Shown here: positions 56,205 to 64,000 of the stretch, one piece after another | Layout of the letters: every line of letters starts with the position of its first letter | Position numbering within the stretch: position 1 is the first letter of the stretch | Assembly: GCF_900091415.1 (NCBI RefSeq) | Contig: NZ_FMHU01000002.1 | Location: 868,001-932,000 of the forward strand | DNA length: 64,000 nt | Origin: Micromonospora inyonensis | Lineage (GTDB): Bacteria > Actinomycetota > Actinomycetes > Mycobacteriales > Micromonosporaceae | Direction: 5' to 3' | Notes under the pieces: generated by a model | Database searches by the model: none | What the model was told of the DNA's origin: nothing | Seen by the model: only the letters and a program-made list of their open reading frames with translations | Program-made: the position numbers and the translations under genes

Positions 56205-57035
56205 TCAGGCGGTGCCGTCGAGTTCGGCGTACCCACGCCGGGTGGCGACCAGCGCGGCGCGCGCTCCGAACGGCGCCTCGGCGGCGACCCGCTCCGGGGG
56301 CGCACCGCCGGTGTGCCCGGCCCGGATCAGCCACGCCAGGTCGGCGAGCTGCCCGTGCTGGGCCCGGACGAACGTGACGTCCACCGGGTCGCCGTGGCCG
56401 GGCACGATCGTCGTGGCCGGCGTGGTGAGGCGCAGCAGGGCCGCCACCGCCTCCGGCCACTGCAACGGGTACGACTCCTCGAAGGCCGGCGGACCGCTCT
56501 GCTCCACCAGGTCCCCGGCGACCAGGACGTCGGCGTCCGGCACGTACACCACCAGGTCACCGGCGGTGTGTCCCCGGCCGGGGTGGCGCAGCAGCACCCG
56601 GCGACCGCCCACGTCCAGCACCGTCTCGGTGTGCACGGTGTGGGTCGGTGCCAGCAGCGGCGTCCGGGCCAACGCGGCGGCGAGCGCCGGCTGCTCCGCG
56701 CGCATCTCCTCGTACGCGAGGTGCCGCAGCTCGTCGGGACGGTCGCGGAGCCACCTGGCGGTCAGCTCGTGCGCGTAGACCGGGCGGGGTGGGTCCTCGG
56801 CGAGCGTGGCGTTGCCGAAACAGTGGTCGAAGTGGTGGTGGGTGTTCACCAGCGTCCACGGGTGCGGGGTGACCGCCCGGACGGCGGCGGCCAGCGCGGT
56901 GGCCTGCGCCGCCGTGGAGAGCGTGTCCACGAGCAGCGCCGCCCCGTCGCCGACGACCAGCGTGACGTTGACGTCGAGCAGCGGCTCGCGCAGCACGTGC
57001 ACGCCCGTGCCGATCTCGACGAATCGACTGGTCAT
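56205..57035 (-). CDS. MBL-fold metallo-hydrolase
   Basis: 276 residues from ATG 57035. Metal site THHHFDH (66-71), further ligands in RHPGRGHTAGDLVVYVPDAD and VAGDLVE, and the last His in IVPGHGDPV. Resembles the subfamily related to QuiP/glyoxalase-II or B1-like beta-lactamase-fold hydrolases with broad thioester or lactone substrates. The ATG overlaps the upstream thioesterase stop (ATGA), so the pair probably act together, perhaps on acyl-CoA or thioester detoxification. Confidence 0.85.
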   Translation of the reverse strand: MTSRFVEIGTGVHVLREPLLDVNVTLVVGDGAALLVDTLSTAAQATALAAAVRAVTPHPWTLVNTHHHFDHCFGNATLAEDPPRPVYAHELTARWLRDRPDELRHLAYEEMRAEQPALAAALARTPLLAPTHTVHTETVLDVGGRRVLLRHPGRGHTAGDLVVYVPDADVLVAGDLVEQSGPPAFEESYPLQWPEAVAALLRLTTPATTIVPGHGDPVDVTFVRAQHGQLADLAWLIRAGHTGGAPPERVAAEAPFGARAALVATRRGYAELDGTA

Positions 57036-57427
57036 GACGCCCCGGCGGCGCGTTCCACGAAGCGCTGCCGGTCCAGCAGCACCCGCTCGACGCGCCCCTG
57101 GGCCACCGTCTCGGCACCGTCGGTGACGGTGACGGTGAAGAGCAGCCGCCGGCCGTCCACCTCGTCCAGCCGTGCCTCGGCGGCGACGGTCCGGCCCACC
57201 GGGGTGGGTGCCCGGTGCTCCAGCTCCACCCGGACGCCGACGGTGGTCGACCCCGGCGGCAGGTGCCGCGCGGTGGCCGCGACGGTGGCCGCCTCGGCCA
57301 GCGCGAGGACCCGGGGCGTGCCCAGCACCGGCACGTCACCGGAGCCGCCCGCCTGGGCGGTGTCGGCGTCGGTCACGGTGAGTTCGACCCGGGCCTTGAG
57401 CCCGGGCGTGACAGTCTGCTCCGGCAT
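57032..57427 (-). CDS. FlK-like acyl-CoA thioesterase (hot-dog fold)
   Basis: 131 residues from ATG 57427. VLGTPRVLALAEAATVAATA has the catalytic-helix Glu, and GSTTVGVRVELEHRAPTPVG the His of the fluoroacetyl-CoA-specific (FlK) thioesterase subfamily. It should hydrolyse a small acyl-CoA. Fluoroacetate specificity is not implied. First gene of a two-gene operon with the MBL hydrolase. Confidence 0.8.
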   Translation of the reverse strand: MPEQTVTPGLKARVELTVTDADTAQAGGSGDVPVLGTPRVLALAEAATVAATARHLPPGSTTVGVRVELEHRAPTPVGRTVAAEARLDEVDGRRLLFTVTVTDGAETVAQGRVERVLLDRQRFVERAAGAS

Positions 57428-57503
57428 GGCGACAGCCTACGCCGACCACCGGAGCGCCGGTCGGCGTTCGTCGATGCGCCGGCCGCCGTTAACCTGAACG
57501 GTG

Positions 57504-58571
57504 ATGGCCGTTGTCACTGACCCCCAGCCCCCTGCCCCGTCCGGTCCGCCGGTGTCGTCACCCGAGGGCGGACGCCCCCGCGTGGTCGCCATGTCGATCT
57601 GGAGCGCCCTGTTCGTCGCCGGTTGGTTGACGATCGGCCTGCCGACAGACCCGGCGTACGCCTTCGTCTGGATCTGGTCCGCCGTCATCGCCTGGAACTG
57701 GGGTCGCCCGTGGCGCAGCCACCTGGGCTTCGCCCGGGACTGGCTGCCGGTGGTGCTGCTCCTCGCCGCCTACAACCTCTCCCGGGGCTTCGCCGACAAC
57801 GGCGCAATTCCGTACTCCTACGACCTGATCGTCGCCGACCGGTTCCTGGTCGGCTGGGCGACCGGGGGCGAGGTCCCCACCATCTGGTTGCAGGAGCGGC
57901 TATACCGGCCGCAGGTGCAGTGGTGGGACGTGGTGGCGGCGTGGGTCTACTTCTCGCACTTCGTGGTGACGCTGGCGGCGGCGGTGGTGCTCTGGATGCG
58001 TGACCGCGCCCGCTGGGGGGCCTACATGCGGCGGTGGGGTTTCCTCTGCGCCGCCGGCCTGGCCACCTACTTCCTCTATCCGGCCGCCCCGCCGTGGTGG
58101 GCGGCGCAGAACGGGCTGCTCGGCGAGGTCGCCCGGATCTCCACCCGGGGGTGGAAGGAGTTCGGCATGCACGGCGCGGGCAACATGCTCAACGCCGGGC
58201 AGATCGCCTCGAACCCGGTGGCCGCGATGCCCTCCCTGCACACTGCCTGGGCGCTGTTCGTGGTGCTGTTCTTCCTCACCTCGACCCGCCGCCGCTGGTG
58301 GCCGCTGCTGCTGTCGTACCCGCTGGCGATGACCTTCACCCTGGTCTACTCCGGCGAGCACTACATCATCGACGTGCTGGTCGGCTGGGCGTACGTGGGG
58401 ATGACCTTCCTGGTGGTCGGCCTGGCCGAGCGGCGGTGGGCGGCCCGGCGGGCCCGTCGCGCCCCGACCGGGCCGGCGCCCGCCGGCCCCGGGACCGGGG
58501 CGGACGCCGGAGTGGCCGGGACCACCGGGCCGTCCCCGACCGAGGAGCCGACGGCTCCGGTCAGCCGCTGA
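57504..58571 (+). CDS. PAP2/AUR1-like integral membrane phosphatase
   Basis: 355 residues from ATG 57504 (GTG 57501 is also possible). Six or so membrane helices; the active-site motifs AAMPSLHTAWALF (His) and YSGEHYIIDVLVGW (His-Asp) are the C2/C3 motifs of PAP2 enzymes and of inositol phosphorylceramide synthase-like proteins. The low-complexity Pro/Gly/Ala tail is cytoplasmic. It may dephosphorylate or transfer head groups in phospholipid or mycothiol-linked inositol lipid metabolism. Convergent with, and overlapping by 11 bases, the PH-domain gene. Confidence 0.85.
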   Translation: MAVVTDPQPPAPSGPPVSSPEGGRPRVVAMSIWSALFVAGWLTIGLPTDPAYAFVWIWSAVIAWNWGRPWRSHLGFARDWLPVVLLLAAYNLSRGFADNGAIPYSYDLIVADRFLVGWATGGEVPTIWLQERLYRPQVQWWDVVAAWVYFSHFVVTLAAAVVLWMRDRARWGAYMRRWGFLCAAGLATYFLYPAAPPWWAAQNGLLGEVARISTRGWKEFGMHGAGNMLNAGQIASNPVAAMPSLHTAWALFVVLFFLTSTRRRWWPLLLSYPLAMTFTLVYSGEHYIIDVLVGWAYVGMTFLVVGLAERRWAARRARRAPTGPAPAGPGTGADAGVAGTTGPSPTEEPTAPVSR

Positions 58572-59940
58572 GCCGGGCGGCGCGGGCCCGCGAGGTCAGC
58601 TCGTCGGCGAGGGCCCACGCCTCGGCCAGGTCCCGGTGCACCGCCGCCGCGCCGGCACCGCCCGCGGTGTCGGCGTGCACGGTGGCCAGGCCCAGCCGCC
58701 GTTGCAGCGGCCCCTGGACCACCCGGACACTCTGGATCCGGGCGTACGGCACGATGGCGAGCTGTCGGGTGACCAGGCCGGAGCGGACCACGAAGACCCG
58801 CTCGGCCAGGCCGGCGCCGAGGACGCGCCGACTCAGCGGCCGCAGCCAGCGGGCCGGCGGCGGCGGTGCGGTCAGCGGCAGCGCGGAGACGACCACGCCG
58901 GGCAGCACCTCCGCGGTGATCATCTCGCCGGTCGCCAGGTCACCCACGGGCAGGAGCCGGTCCGGGCGGTTGCGGTCGTCCGGCTCGGCCGCCGAGTAGC
59001 CGGCGACCTCCAGCCGCAGCCGCAGCCAGCCCTTGGCCCGCCACAGCAGCGGCCAGGTCACCCCGACCGCCTGCACCCGGTTGAGCGGGACGGTCTGCGC
59101 CCGGGTCTCCAGCAGTCCGTTGCCGATCCGCAGCCGGTCGCCGTCCCGGTCGAGCCGGAAGTTCCAGTCGTCGAGTACCCGCCGGATCGGTTGCAGCAGC
59201 ACGCCGGCCATCGCAGTGATCGTGCTCGCCACCGCGATGAACGACCAGGAACCCTCGGAGAGGAACTGTGCCACCACGAACGCCACGCCCACCGGCAGCA
59301 TGAACGCCTGCGGGGTGAGCAGCTGGCTGACCAGCAGGTCGCGGTTGCCGACGGTGTGCAGTGGCCGGCCGGGCGGCACCGGTAACGCGGCCGTCGCGGT
59401 CTCCGGCGCGGGCACGTCACGCGGGGCGTGGCCGGTCAGGTCGAGCAGGCGGGTCCGCAGGACCGTCGCGTCGGCCACGCTCAGGAACGCCAGCGGCGCC
59501 TCGGTCTTGCCACCGCCGACCACCTCCAGCCGTAGTTCGGCCAGACCGGTGAGCTGGGCGAGCAGCGGACGGACCACCTCCACGGCCTGCAACCGCTCCA
59601 GCGGGATGGCCCGGGTGCGCCGCCACAGCAGACCCTCGTGGACCCGCAGTTCGCGACCGACCACGTGGTAGCCGGTGTTGTACCAGCTGACCACCGAGAG
59701 CACCGTCGCGCCGAGGGCGAGCACCGCGACCATCGCCGTGAAGGTGCCGAGACCGACCCGGGACAGGGTCGACCAGGAGAGCCCGGCGATCACCACCACC
59801 AGGGACTTCGCCCCGTGCAGGACGGGGCTCAACGGGTGCAGGCGCTGCCGGGGCTCGACGTGTTCCGGCACCGGGGCGGCCGGGACGGGCCAGGGGTGCG
59901 CTGCGTCCGGCCCGGACTCCTCGGCCGGGCCGCCGGTCAC
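58561..59940 (-). CDS. YdbT-like membrane protein with tandem bacterial PH domains
   Basis: 459 residues from ATG 59940. Membrane helices at ~45-85 and ~205-250; bPH2 domains each start with a strand-turn of the GYHVVGRELRVHEGLLWRRTRA type, then RAIPLERLQAVEVVRPLLAQ. The second copy has LRIGNGLLETRAQTVPLNRV and the third VFVVRSGLVTRQLAIVPYAR. It overlaps the upstream gene by four bases (ATGA). In Bacillus, YdbS and YdbT work as a pair that protects the membrane from amisulbrom-like or lipid-targeting compounds; I take that only as a family hint. Confidence 0.83.
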   Translation of the reverse strand: MTGGPAEESGPDAAHPWPVPAAPVPEHVEPRQRLHPLSPVLHGAKSLVVVIAGLSWSTLSRVGLGTFTAMVAVLALGATVLSVVSWYNTGYHVVGRELRVHEGLLWRRTRAIPLERLQAVEVVRPLLAQLTGLAELRLEVVGGGKTEAPLAFLSVADATVLRTRLLDLTGHAPRDVPAPETATAALPVPPGRPLHTVGNRDLLVSQLLTPQAFMLPVGVAFVVAQFLSEGSWSFIAVASTITAMAGVLLQPIRRVLDDWNFRLDRDGDRLRIGNGLLETRAQTVPLNRVQAVGVTWPLLWRAKGWLRLRLEVAGYSAAEPDDRNRPDRLLPVGDLATGEMITAEVLPGVVVSALPLTAPPPPARWLRPLSRRVLGAGLAERVFVVRSGLVTRQLAIVPYARIQSVRVVQGPLQRRLGLATVHADTAGGAGAAAVHRDLAEAWALADELTSRARAARLSG

Positions 59941-60464
59941 AGCCCCTCCGCGCGGTCTTCGCCCAGCGCGGTGAGCCGGTCGCGCAGTCGGGACGCCTCC
60001 GCCGGACGCAGCCCGGGCACCCGGGCGTCACTCGCGGCGGCGGCGGTGTGCAACTGCACGGTGGCCAGCCCGAAGGCCCGCTCCAGCGGGCCGGCGGTGA
60101 CGTCGACGAACTGCATCCGGGCGTACGGCACGATCGACAGCCGGCGTACCAGCAGCCCGTGCCGGACCAGCAGGTCGTCGTCGCGTTCGGCGTACCCCCA
60201 GGCGTGGACGGCCCGCACGATCGCCACCGACCGCCAGAGGCTCAGCAGCACGACCAGCGCCAGTCCGGCCCCGAACAGCCAGTGTCCGCTCAAGCCCCAG
60301 GCCACCGCGAGCCCGACCACCACGACGAGGACACCGATGCCCAGCCGGACCAGTTCCACCCGGATCAGGTCGGTGGAGACCCGCTGCCAGGCGACTGTCT
60401 CCGGCCATGGTTCGAGCGGGTCGGCCGGGGTGGGGACGGGCCCGTCGGCGTTCTCCGTGTTCAC
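59937..60464 (-). CDS. YdbS-like membrane protein with bacterial PH domain
   Basis: 175 residues from ATG 60464. Two membrane helices (RLGIGVLVVVVGLAVAWGLS and GAGLALVVLLSLWR) then one PH domain: HAWGYAERDDDLLVRHGLLV, RRLSIVPYARMQFVDVTAG. Partner of the next gene in a YdbS/YdbT pair, with overlapping stop and start. The two may form a membrane heterocomplex. Confidence 0.85.
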   Translation of the reverse strand: MNTENADGPVPTPADPLEPWPETVAWQRVSTDLIRVELVRLGIGVLVVVVGLAVAWGLSGHWLFGAGLALVVLLSLWRSVAIVRAVHAWGYAERDDDLLVRHGLLVRRLSIVPYARMQFVDVTAGPLERAFGLATVQLHTAAAASDARVPGLRPAEASRLRDRLTALGEDRAEGL

Positions 60465-60482
60465 CGGTCTGCCCCGCTGCGA

Positions 60483-60716
60483 TCACTCACCCCACGAGCG
60501 TAACGATCCGGGCAGCGGTTCGACCTCCCGGAGAAAGCTCCGCGCGGTGAGAAAGTCACCGAGGGTGCTCCGGTGCTCGGCGCACGCGAGCCAGGTCTTG
60601 CGTCGGTCGGGGTCGTGCAACCGGGGATTGTTCCACCGCAGGGCCCAAACCGCCGGCGCCCGGCAGCCGCGCGCCGAACAGACGGGTGGATCGGTGGGAG
60701 CGGGGGAGTCGGTCAC
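60483..60716 (-). CDS. Small Cys/His-containing protein (zinc-ribbon-like)
   Basis: 77 residues from GTG 60716; the frame runs further upstream without homology. CSARGCRAPAVWALRWNNP and RRKTWLACAEHRSTLGDFL give four Cys/His that may bind zinc. Close relatives in actinobacteria are often annotated as acetone carboxylase, which the size does not support. It is conserved next to PH-domain genes, function unknown. Confidence 0.7.
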   Translation of the reverse strand: MTDSPAPTDPPVCSARGCRAPAVWALRWNNPRLHDPDRRKTWLACAEHRSTLGDFLTARSFLREVEPLPGSLRSWGE

Positions 60717-60753
60717 CGGTGCCAGTCTAGGCGGCGCGCACCGGGAGAATGAG

Positions 60754-60785
60754 CGCCGGGCGGCCACGGGGGGAGCCGCCCGGCG
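60754..60785. promoter_or_regulatory. Hairpin in the divergent spacer before moxR
   Basis: An 11-bp perfect stem (60754-60764 with 60775-60785) and a 10-base loop. It is upstream of both diverging genes, so it is not a plain terminator for either; it may be a leader structure for one of them. No riboswitch class was recognised. Confidence 0.45.
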
Positions 60786-60956
60786 ACGGCGCAATCGTAC
60801 ACGCGGTGGCGGTGTTCGGACACCCCTGGCCGGCGATTCGGTGGCCGGACGCGGCGTGGTGACAATCGGCTTCTCGCCCGGTTGACGTTCAGCCGGGCAT
60901 GCGAGGCTTGACCCGCACCACGTCGCCCGAGATCACGAGCACGCTGTGGAGGACCG

Positions 60957-62078
60957 GTGGCCCAGCCGACCACGCCCGAACCGACCGCGACCGACGCCGC
61001 CCCGGCGCCACCGAGCACACCCGCCGAGGACGCGACCCTGCTGGAGCGGGCGTTGTTCGAGATCAAGCGGGTCATCGTCGGGCAGGACCGGATGGTCGAG
61101 CGGATGTTCGTCGCCCTGCTCGCCCGGGGCCACTGCCTGCTGGAGGGAGTGCCCGGGGTGGCCAAGACCCTGGCCGTGGAGACCCTGGCCAAGGTCGTCG
61201 GCGGCTCCTTCGCCCGGGTCCAGTTCACCCCCGACCTGGTGCCCGCCGACATCATGGGCACCCGCATCTACCGGCAGTCCAGCGAGAAGTTCGATGTGGA
61301 GCTGGGACCGGTCTTCGTCAACTTCCTGCTCGCCGACGAGATCAACCGCGCCCCGGCGAAGGTGCAGTCGGCGCTGCTGGAGGTGATGAGCGAGCGCCAG
61401 GTGTCGATCGGTGGGGAGAGCCACCGGGTGCCGGACCCGTTCCTGGTGATGGCCACCCAGAACCCGATCGAGCAGGAGGGCGTCTACCCGCTGCCCGAGG
61501 CGCAACGGGACCGCTTCCTGATGAAGATCGTCGTCGGCTACCCGACGGACGCCGAGGAGCGGGAGATCGTCTATCGGATGGGGGTGGCGCCGCCCGTACC
61601 GGCGCCGGTGTTCACCACCACCGACCTGCTCACCCTCCAGCGCAAGGCCGACCAGGTGTTCGTGCACAACGCGCTGGTCGACTACGCGGTCCGGCTGGTG
61701 CTGGCCACCCGTACCCCGGCCGAGCACGGGATGCCGGACGTCGCCCAGCTCATCCAGTACGGCGCGAGCCCCCGCGCGTCGCTCGGCCTGGTCCGGGCCA
61801 CCCGTGCGCTGGCCCTGCTGCGGGGCCGGGACTACGCGCTGCCCCAGGACGTGCAGGACATCGCCCCGGACATCCTCCGCCACCGGCTGGTGCTCAGCTA
61901 CGACGCCCTCGCCGACGACGTCCCCGCCGACCACATCGTGCACCGGGTGATGTCGACCATCCCGCTGCCGTCGGTGGCGCCCCGGCAGCAGGCCACGCCG
62001 CCGGCAGGTCCTCCGCCGGGCGCGCAGTCGCCCGCCGGCCCGGCGCCGGGCGCGGGCTGGCCCGGGCAGCGGCCGTGA
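60957..62078 (+). CDS. MoxR-type AAA+ ATPase
   Basis: 373 residues from GTG 60957 (GGAGGA four bases upstream). Walker A LLEGVPGVAKT at 62-72, Walker B FLLADEINRAPAKVQSA, sensor region MATQNPIEQEG and ALPQDVQDIAPDILRHR. MoxR ATPases act as chaperones for VWA proteins, remodelling metal or envelope complexes. Its GTGA overlap with the DUF58 gene, then VWA, is the standard moxR operon, as in mycobacterial moxR1 (Rv1479-Rv1481). Confidence 0.92.
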   Translation: MAQPTTPEPTATDAAPAPPSTPAEDATLLERALFEIKRVIVGQDRMVERMFVALLARGHCLLEGVPGVAKTLAVETLAKVVGGSFARVQFTPDLVPADIMGTRIYRQSSEKFDVELGPVFVNFLLADEINRAPAKVQSALLEVMSERQVSIGGESHRVPDPFLVMATQNPIEQEGVYPLPEAQRDRFLMKIVVGYPTDAEEREIVYRMGVAPPVPAPVFTTTDLLTLQRKADQVFVHNALVDYAVRLVLATRTPAEHGMPDVAQLIQYGASPRASLGLVRATRALALLRGRDYALPQDVQDIAPDILRHRLVLSYDALADDVPADHIVHRVMSTIPLPSVAPRQQATPPAGPPPGAQSPAGPAPGAGWPGQRP

Positions 62079-63052
62079 CCCCACCCGCCCGCCGGTCGAC
62101 CGGCGCCACCCCCGGACGGAGCGAGGCGGTCCTCTCCCGGCTCCAGCTCCTGGTCACCCGCAAACTCGACGGTCTGCTCCAGGGCGACTACGCCGGGCTG
62201 CTGCCCGGGCCGGGCAGCGAGGCGGGGGAGTCCCGCGAGTACCGCCCCGGTGACGATGTCCGTCGGATGGACTGGCCGGTGACCGCGCGGACGACGACGC
62301 CGCACGTGCGGCGTACGGTGGCCGACCGGGAGCTGGAGACGTGGCTCGCGGTGGACCTCTCGGCGAGCCTGGACTTCGGCACCGGGCAGTGGCTCAAGCG
62401 CGAGGTGGTGATCGCGGCGGTGGCGGCCCTGGCACACCTGACCGTCCGGGGCGGCAACCGGATCGGCGCGGTGGTCGGCACCGGCGGCGCGCCCTCCGCG
62501 CCCCGGCGGTGGGGCCGGACGCCCGACGCCGTCCCGGTCGTGCGGCGGCTGCCGGCCCGCAGCGGGCGGAAGGAGGCCCAGGGTCTGGTACGCGCCGTCG
62601 CCGGGATCGAGATCGGGCCGGGCCGCGCCGACCTCGGTGCCCTGGTCGACGTGCTCAACCGGCCGCCCCGGCGGCGGGGCGTGGCGGTGGTGATCTCCGA
62701 CTTCCTCGCACCGCCGGAGCAGTGGGGACGACCGATCCGTAAGCTGCGGGTCCGGCATGACGTGCTGGCGATCGAGGTGGTCGACCCGCGTGAGCTGGAC
62801 CTGCCGGACGTGGGGGTGCTGCCGGTGGTGGACCCGGAGACCGGGGAGCTGCACGAGGTGCAGACCGCCGATCCCCGGCTGCGCCGCCGGTACGCCGAGG
62901 CGGCCGCCGCCCAGCGCGCGGCGATCGCCCGGGAGCTGCGGGCGGCTGGTGCCGCCCACCTGCGTCTGCGTACCGACACCGACTGGCTGCTGGACATGGT
63001 GCGTTTCGTGGCCGCGCAGCGGCACGCCCGCACCCGGGGGACGACTCGATGA
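62075..63052 (+). CDS. DUF58 protein of the moxR operon
   Basis: 325 residues from GTG 62075. The hallmark REYRPGDDVRRMDWP is at ~55-69, followed by a VWA-like fold with WLAVDLSASLDFGTG (MIDAS-like DxSxS) and GVAVVISDFLAPP. It is the partner between MoxR and the VWA membrane protein. Overlaps both neighbours by four bases. Confidence 0.9.
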   Translation: MTPPARRSTGATPGRSEAVLSRLQLLVTRKLDGLLQGDYAGLLPGPGSEAGESREYRPGDDVRRMDWPVTARTTTPHVRRTVADRELETWLAVDLSASLDFGTGQWLKREVVIAAVAALAHLTVRGGNRIGAVVGTGGAPSAPRRWGRTPDAVPVVRRLPARSGRKEAQGLVRAVAGIEIGPGRADLGALVDVLNRPPRRRGVAVVISDFLAPPEQWGRPIRKLRVRHDVLAIEVVDPRELDLPDVGVLPVVDPETGELHEVQTADPRLRRRYAEAAAAQRAAIARELRAAGAAHLRLRTDTDWLLDMVRFVAAQRHARTRGTTR

Positions 63053-63999
63053 TCCGTTTGTTGCAACCGTGGTGGCTGCTGACCCTGCTGCCCGTGTTCG
63101 CGCTCGCCGCGCTGTACGTCTGGCGGCAACGCCACCGCCGGGCGTACGCGATGCGGTTCACCAACGTGGACCTGCTGCGTACCCTCGCCCCCCGGGGGCT
63201 GGGCTGGCGGCGGCACGTCGGGGCGGTCGCGCTGCTGCTCTGCCTGCTGACCCTGGCCACCGCCACCGCCCGGCCGGCGATCGACACCCGGGAGCCGCTG
63301 GAGCGGGCGACCGTCATGCTCGCCATCGACGTGTCGCTGTCCATGCAGGCCGACGACGTGACCCCGAACCGGTTGCAGGCGGCCCAGGAGGCGGCGAAGC
63401 AGTTCGTCAGCGAACTGCCCGAGACGTACAACCTGGGGCTGGTCTCGTTCGCCAAGTCGGCGAACGTGCTGGTGCCGCCGACGAAGGACCGGTCGGCGGT
63501 GACCGCCGCCATCGACGGGCTGGTGCTGGCCGAGGCGACCGCCACCGGGGAGGCGGTCTTCACCTGTCTGGAGGCGATCCGCTCGGTGCCGGCCGACGGT
63601 GCGGCGGGCATCCCGCCGGCCCGGATCGTGCTGCTCTCCGACGGTTTCCGGACCGCCGGCCGGTCCGTGGAGGAGGCCGCGGCGGCGGCGCAGGCGGCGA
63701 ACGTGCCGGTCTCCACGATCGCCTTCGGCACCGACTCCGGGCAGGTGGACATCGGCGGCCAGGTGCAGCGGGTGCCGGTGGACCGGCTGGCCCTGGCGGA
63801 CCTCGCGGAGACCACCGAGGGGTACTTCTACGAGGCGGCGTCGGTGACCGAGCTGAAGCAGGTGTACCAGGACATGGGCAGCTCGATCGGCTTCCGGACC
63901 GAACCCCGGGAGATCACCCAGTGGTACGCGGGAGTGGCGTTGCTGCTCGCCCTCGTGGCGGCCGGGGCGAGTCTGCTCTGGACCTCCCGCATCTTCTGA
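63049..63999 (+). CDS. VWA-domain membrane protein of the moxR operon (BatA-like)
   Basis: 316 residues from ATG 63049, complete. N-terminal membrane helices (WLLTLLPVFALAALYVW and GAVALLLCLLTLATATA), VWA domain with MIDAS DVSLS at 94-98 and RIVLLSDGFRTAG, and a C-terminal helix (YAGVALLLALVAAGASLLW) near the end. Probable periplasm-facing or cytoplasmic target of the MoxR chaperone, linked in mycobacteria to envelope stress. The operon may continue past the window. Confidence 0.9.
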   Translation: MIRLLQPWWLLTLLPVFALAALYVWRQRHRRAYAMRFTNVDLLRTLAPRGLGWRRHVGAVALLLCLLTLATATARPAIDTREPLERATVMLAIDVSLSMQADDVTPNRLQAAQEAAKQFVSELPETYNLGLVSFAKSANVLVPPTKDRSAVTAAIDGLVLAEATATGEAVFTCLEAIRSVPADGAAGIPPARIVLLSDGFRTAGRSVEEAAAAAQAANVPVSTIAFGTDSGQVDIGGQVQRVPVDRLALADLAETTEGYFYEAASVTELKQVYQDMGSSIGFRTEPREITQWYAGVALLLALVAAGASLLWTSRIF

Positions 64000-64000
64000 A

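Noticed and set aside
60483..60716. Acetone carboxylase
   Set aside because: Relatives carry this label in databases, but a 77-residue protein with four Cys/His cannot be such an enzyme.

Overview
The window is chromosomal DNA from a very G+C-rich actinobacterium, most likely a Micromonosporaceae member (Micromonospora/Salinispora type). The evidence is frequent GTG starts, G/C-biased third codon positions, an actinobacterial SUF operon without SufE/SufA, TAGCGT-type -10 boxes, a conservon, an acVLRF1 gene and actinobacteria-only small proteins. No rRNA, tRNA, CRISPR array or complete insertion sequence was seen.

Layout. 1-4968: 3' end of sufB, then sufD, a Rieske ferredoxin, sufC, sufS, sufU and sufT, overlapping or nearly so, ending in a strong hairpin. 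5.0-12.2 kb: LysE-type exporter, acVLRF1, a secreted seven-bladed propeller, an AbiEi/DUF559 protein, DUF3024, a short GntR regulator, hypothetical proteins and a membrane zinc peptidase. 12.4-20.4 kb: an Rv1473-type ABC-F protein ending in a 35-bp x5 repeat that carries its stop codon, a GNAT/CadD pair, a small HTH protein, an enoyl-CoA hydratase, an ABC exporter and an SDR-Mug pair. 20.5-22.9 kb: a three-gene operon of a TIGR04222-type membrane protein with a Gly/Ser/Cys tail, a DUF692 (MNIO) enzyme and an SCO6045-like protein, which is the best candidate here for a poorly described modification system. 23.1-38.4 kb: an AcnR-like repressor and aconitase on the minus strand, separated by about 12 kb that is mostly plus strand: a truncated CN-hydrolase, RIO-type kinase, DUF2630, GNAT, a diterpene-type cluster (P450, class I synthase, class II cyclase), a conservon (cvnABCD) and a pectate lyase remnant. 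38.6-43.3 kb: a C39-like peptidase with an Arg/Asp-rich linker, a TetR/hydrolase pair, ArsC-like protein and small proteins. 43.6-50.9 kb: a 1830-residue secreted amylase-pullulanase and a secreted beta-helix protein. 51.3-64 kb: an Xaa-Pro peptidase, asparagine synthetase, PfkB kinase, MBL and thioesterase, PAP2, two bacterial PH-domain proteins, and moxR-DUF58-VWA.

How the genes work together. From memory of the Mycobacterium tuberculosis map, sufB-D-C-S-U-T, echA12, an ABC-F gene, a small HTH gene, acnR, acn and moxR1-DUF58-VWA lie in that general order around Rv1461-Rv1481. The window keeps the same backbone with accessory blocks between, so the block between acnR and acnA looks inserted. 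Gene remnants at its edges and a 19-nt motif shared by the acnR and acnA upstream regions (17/19 identical) support this: the pair has moved apart but probably stays co-regulated. The SUF operon would supply Fe-S clusters, including to aconitase. Several palindromic and tandem repeats (21.0, 29.0, 35.4, 14.0 and 55.9-56.1 kb) show active small-scale remodelling.
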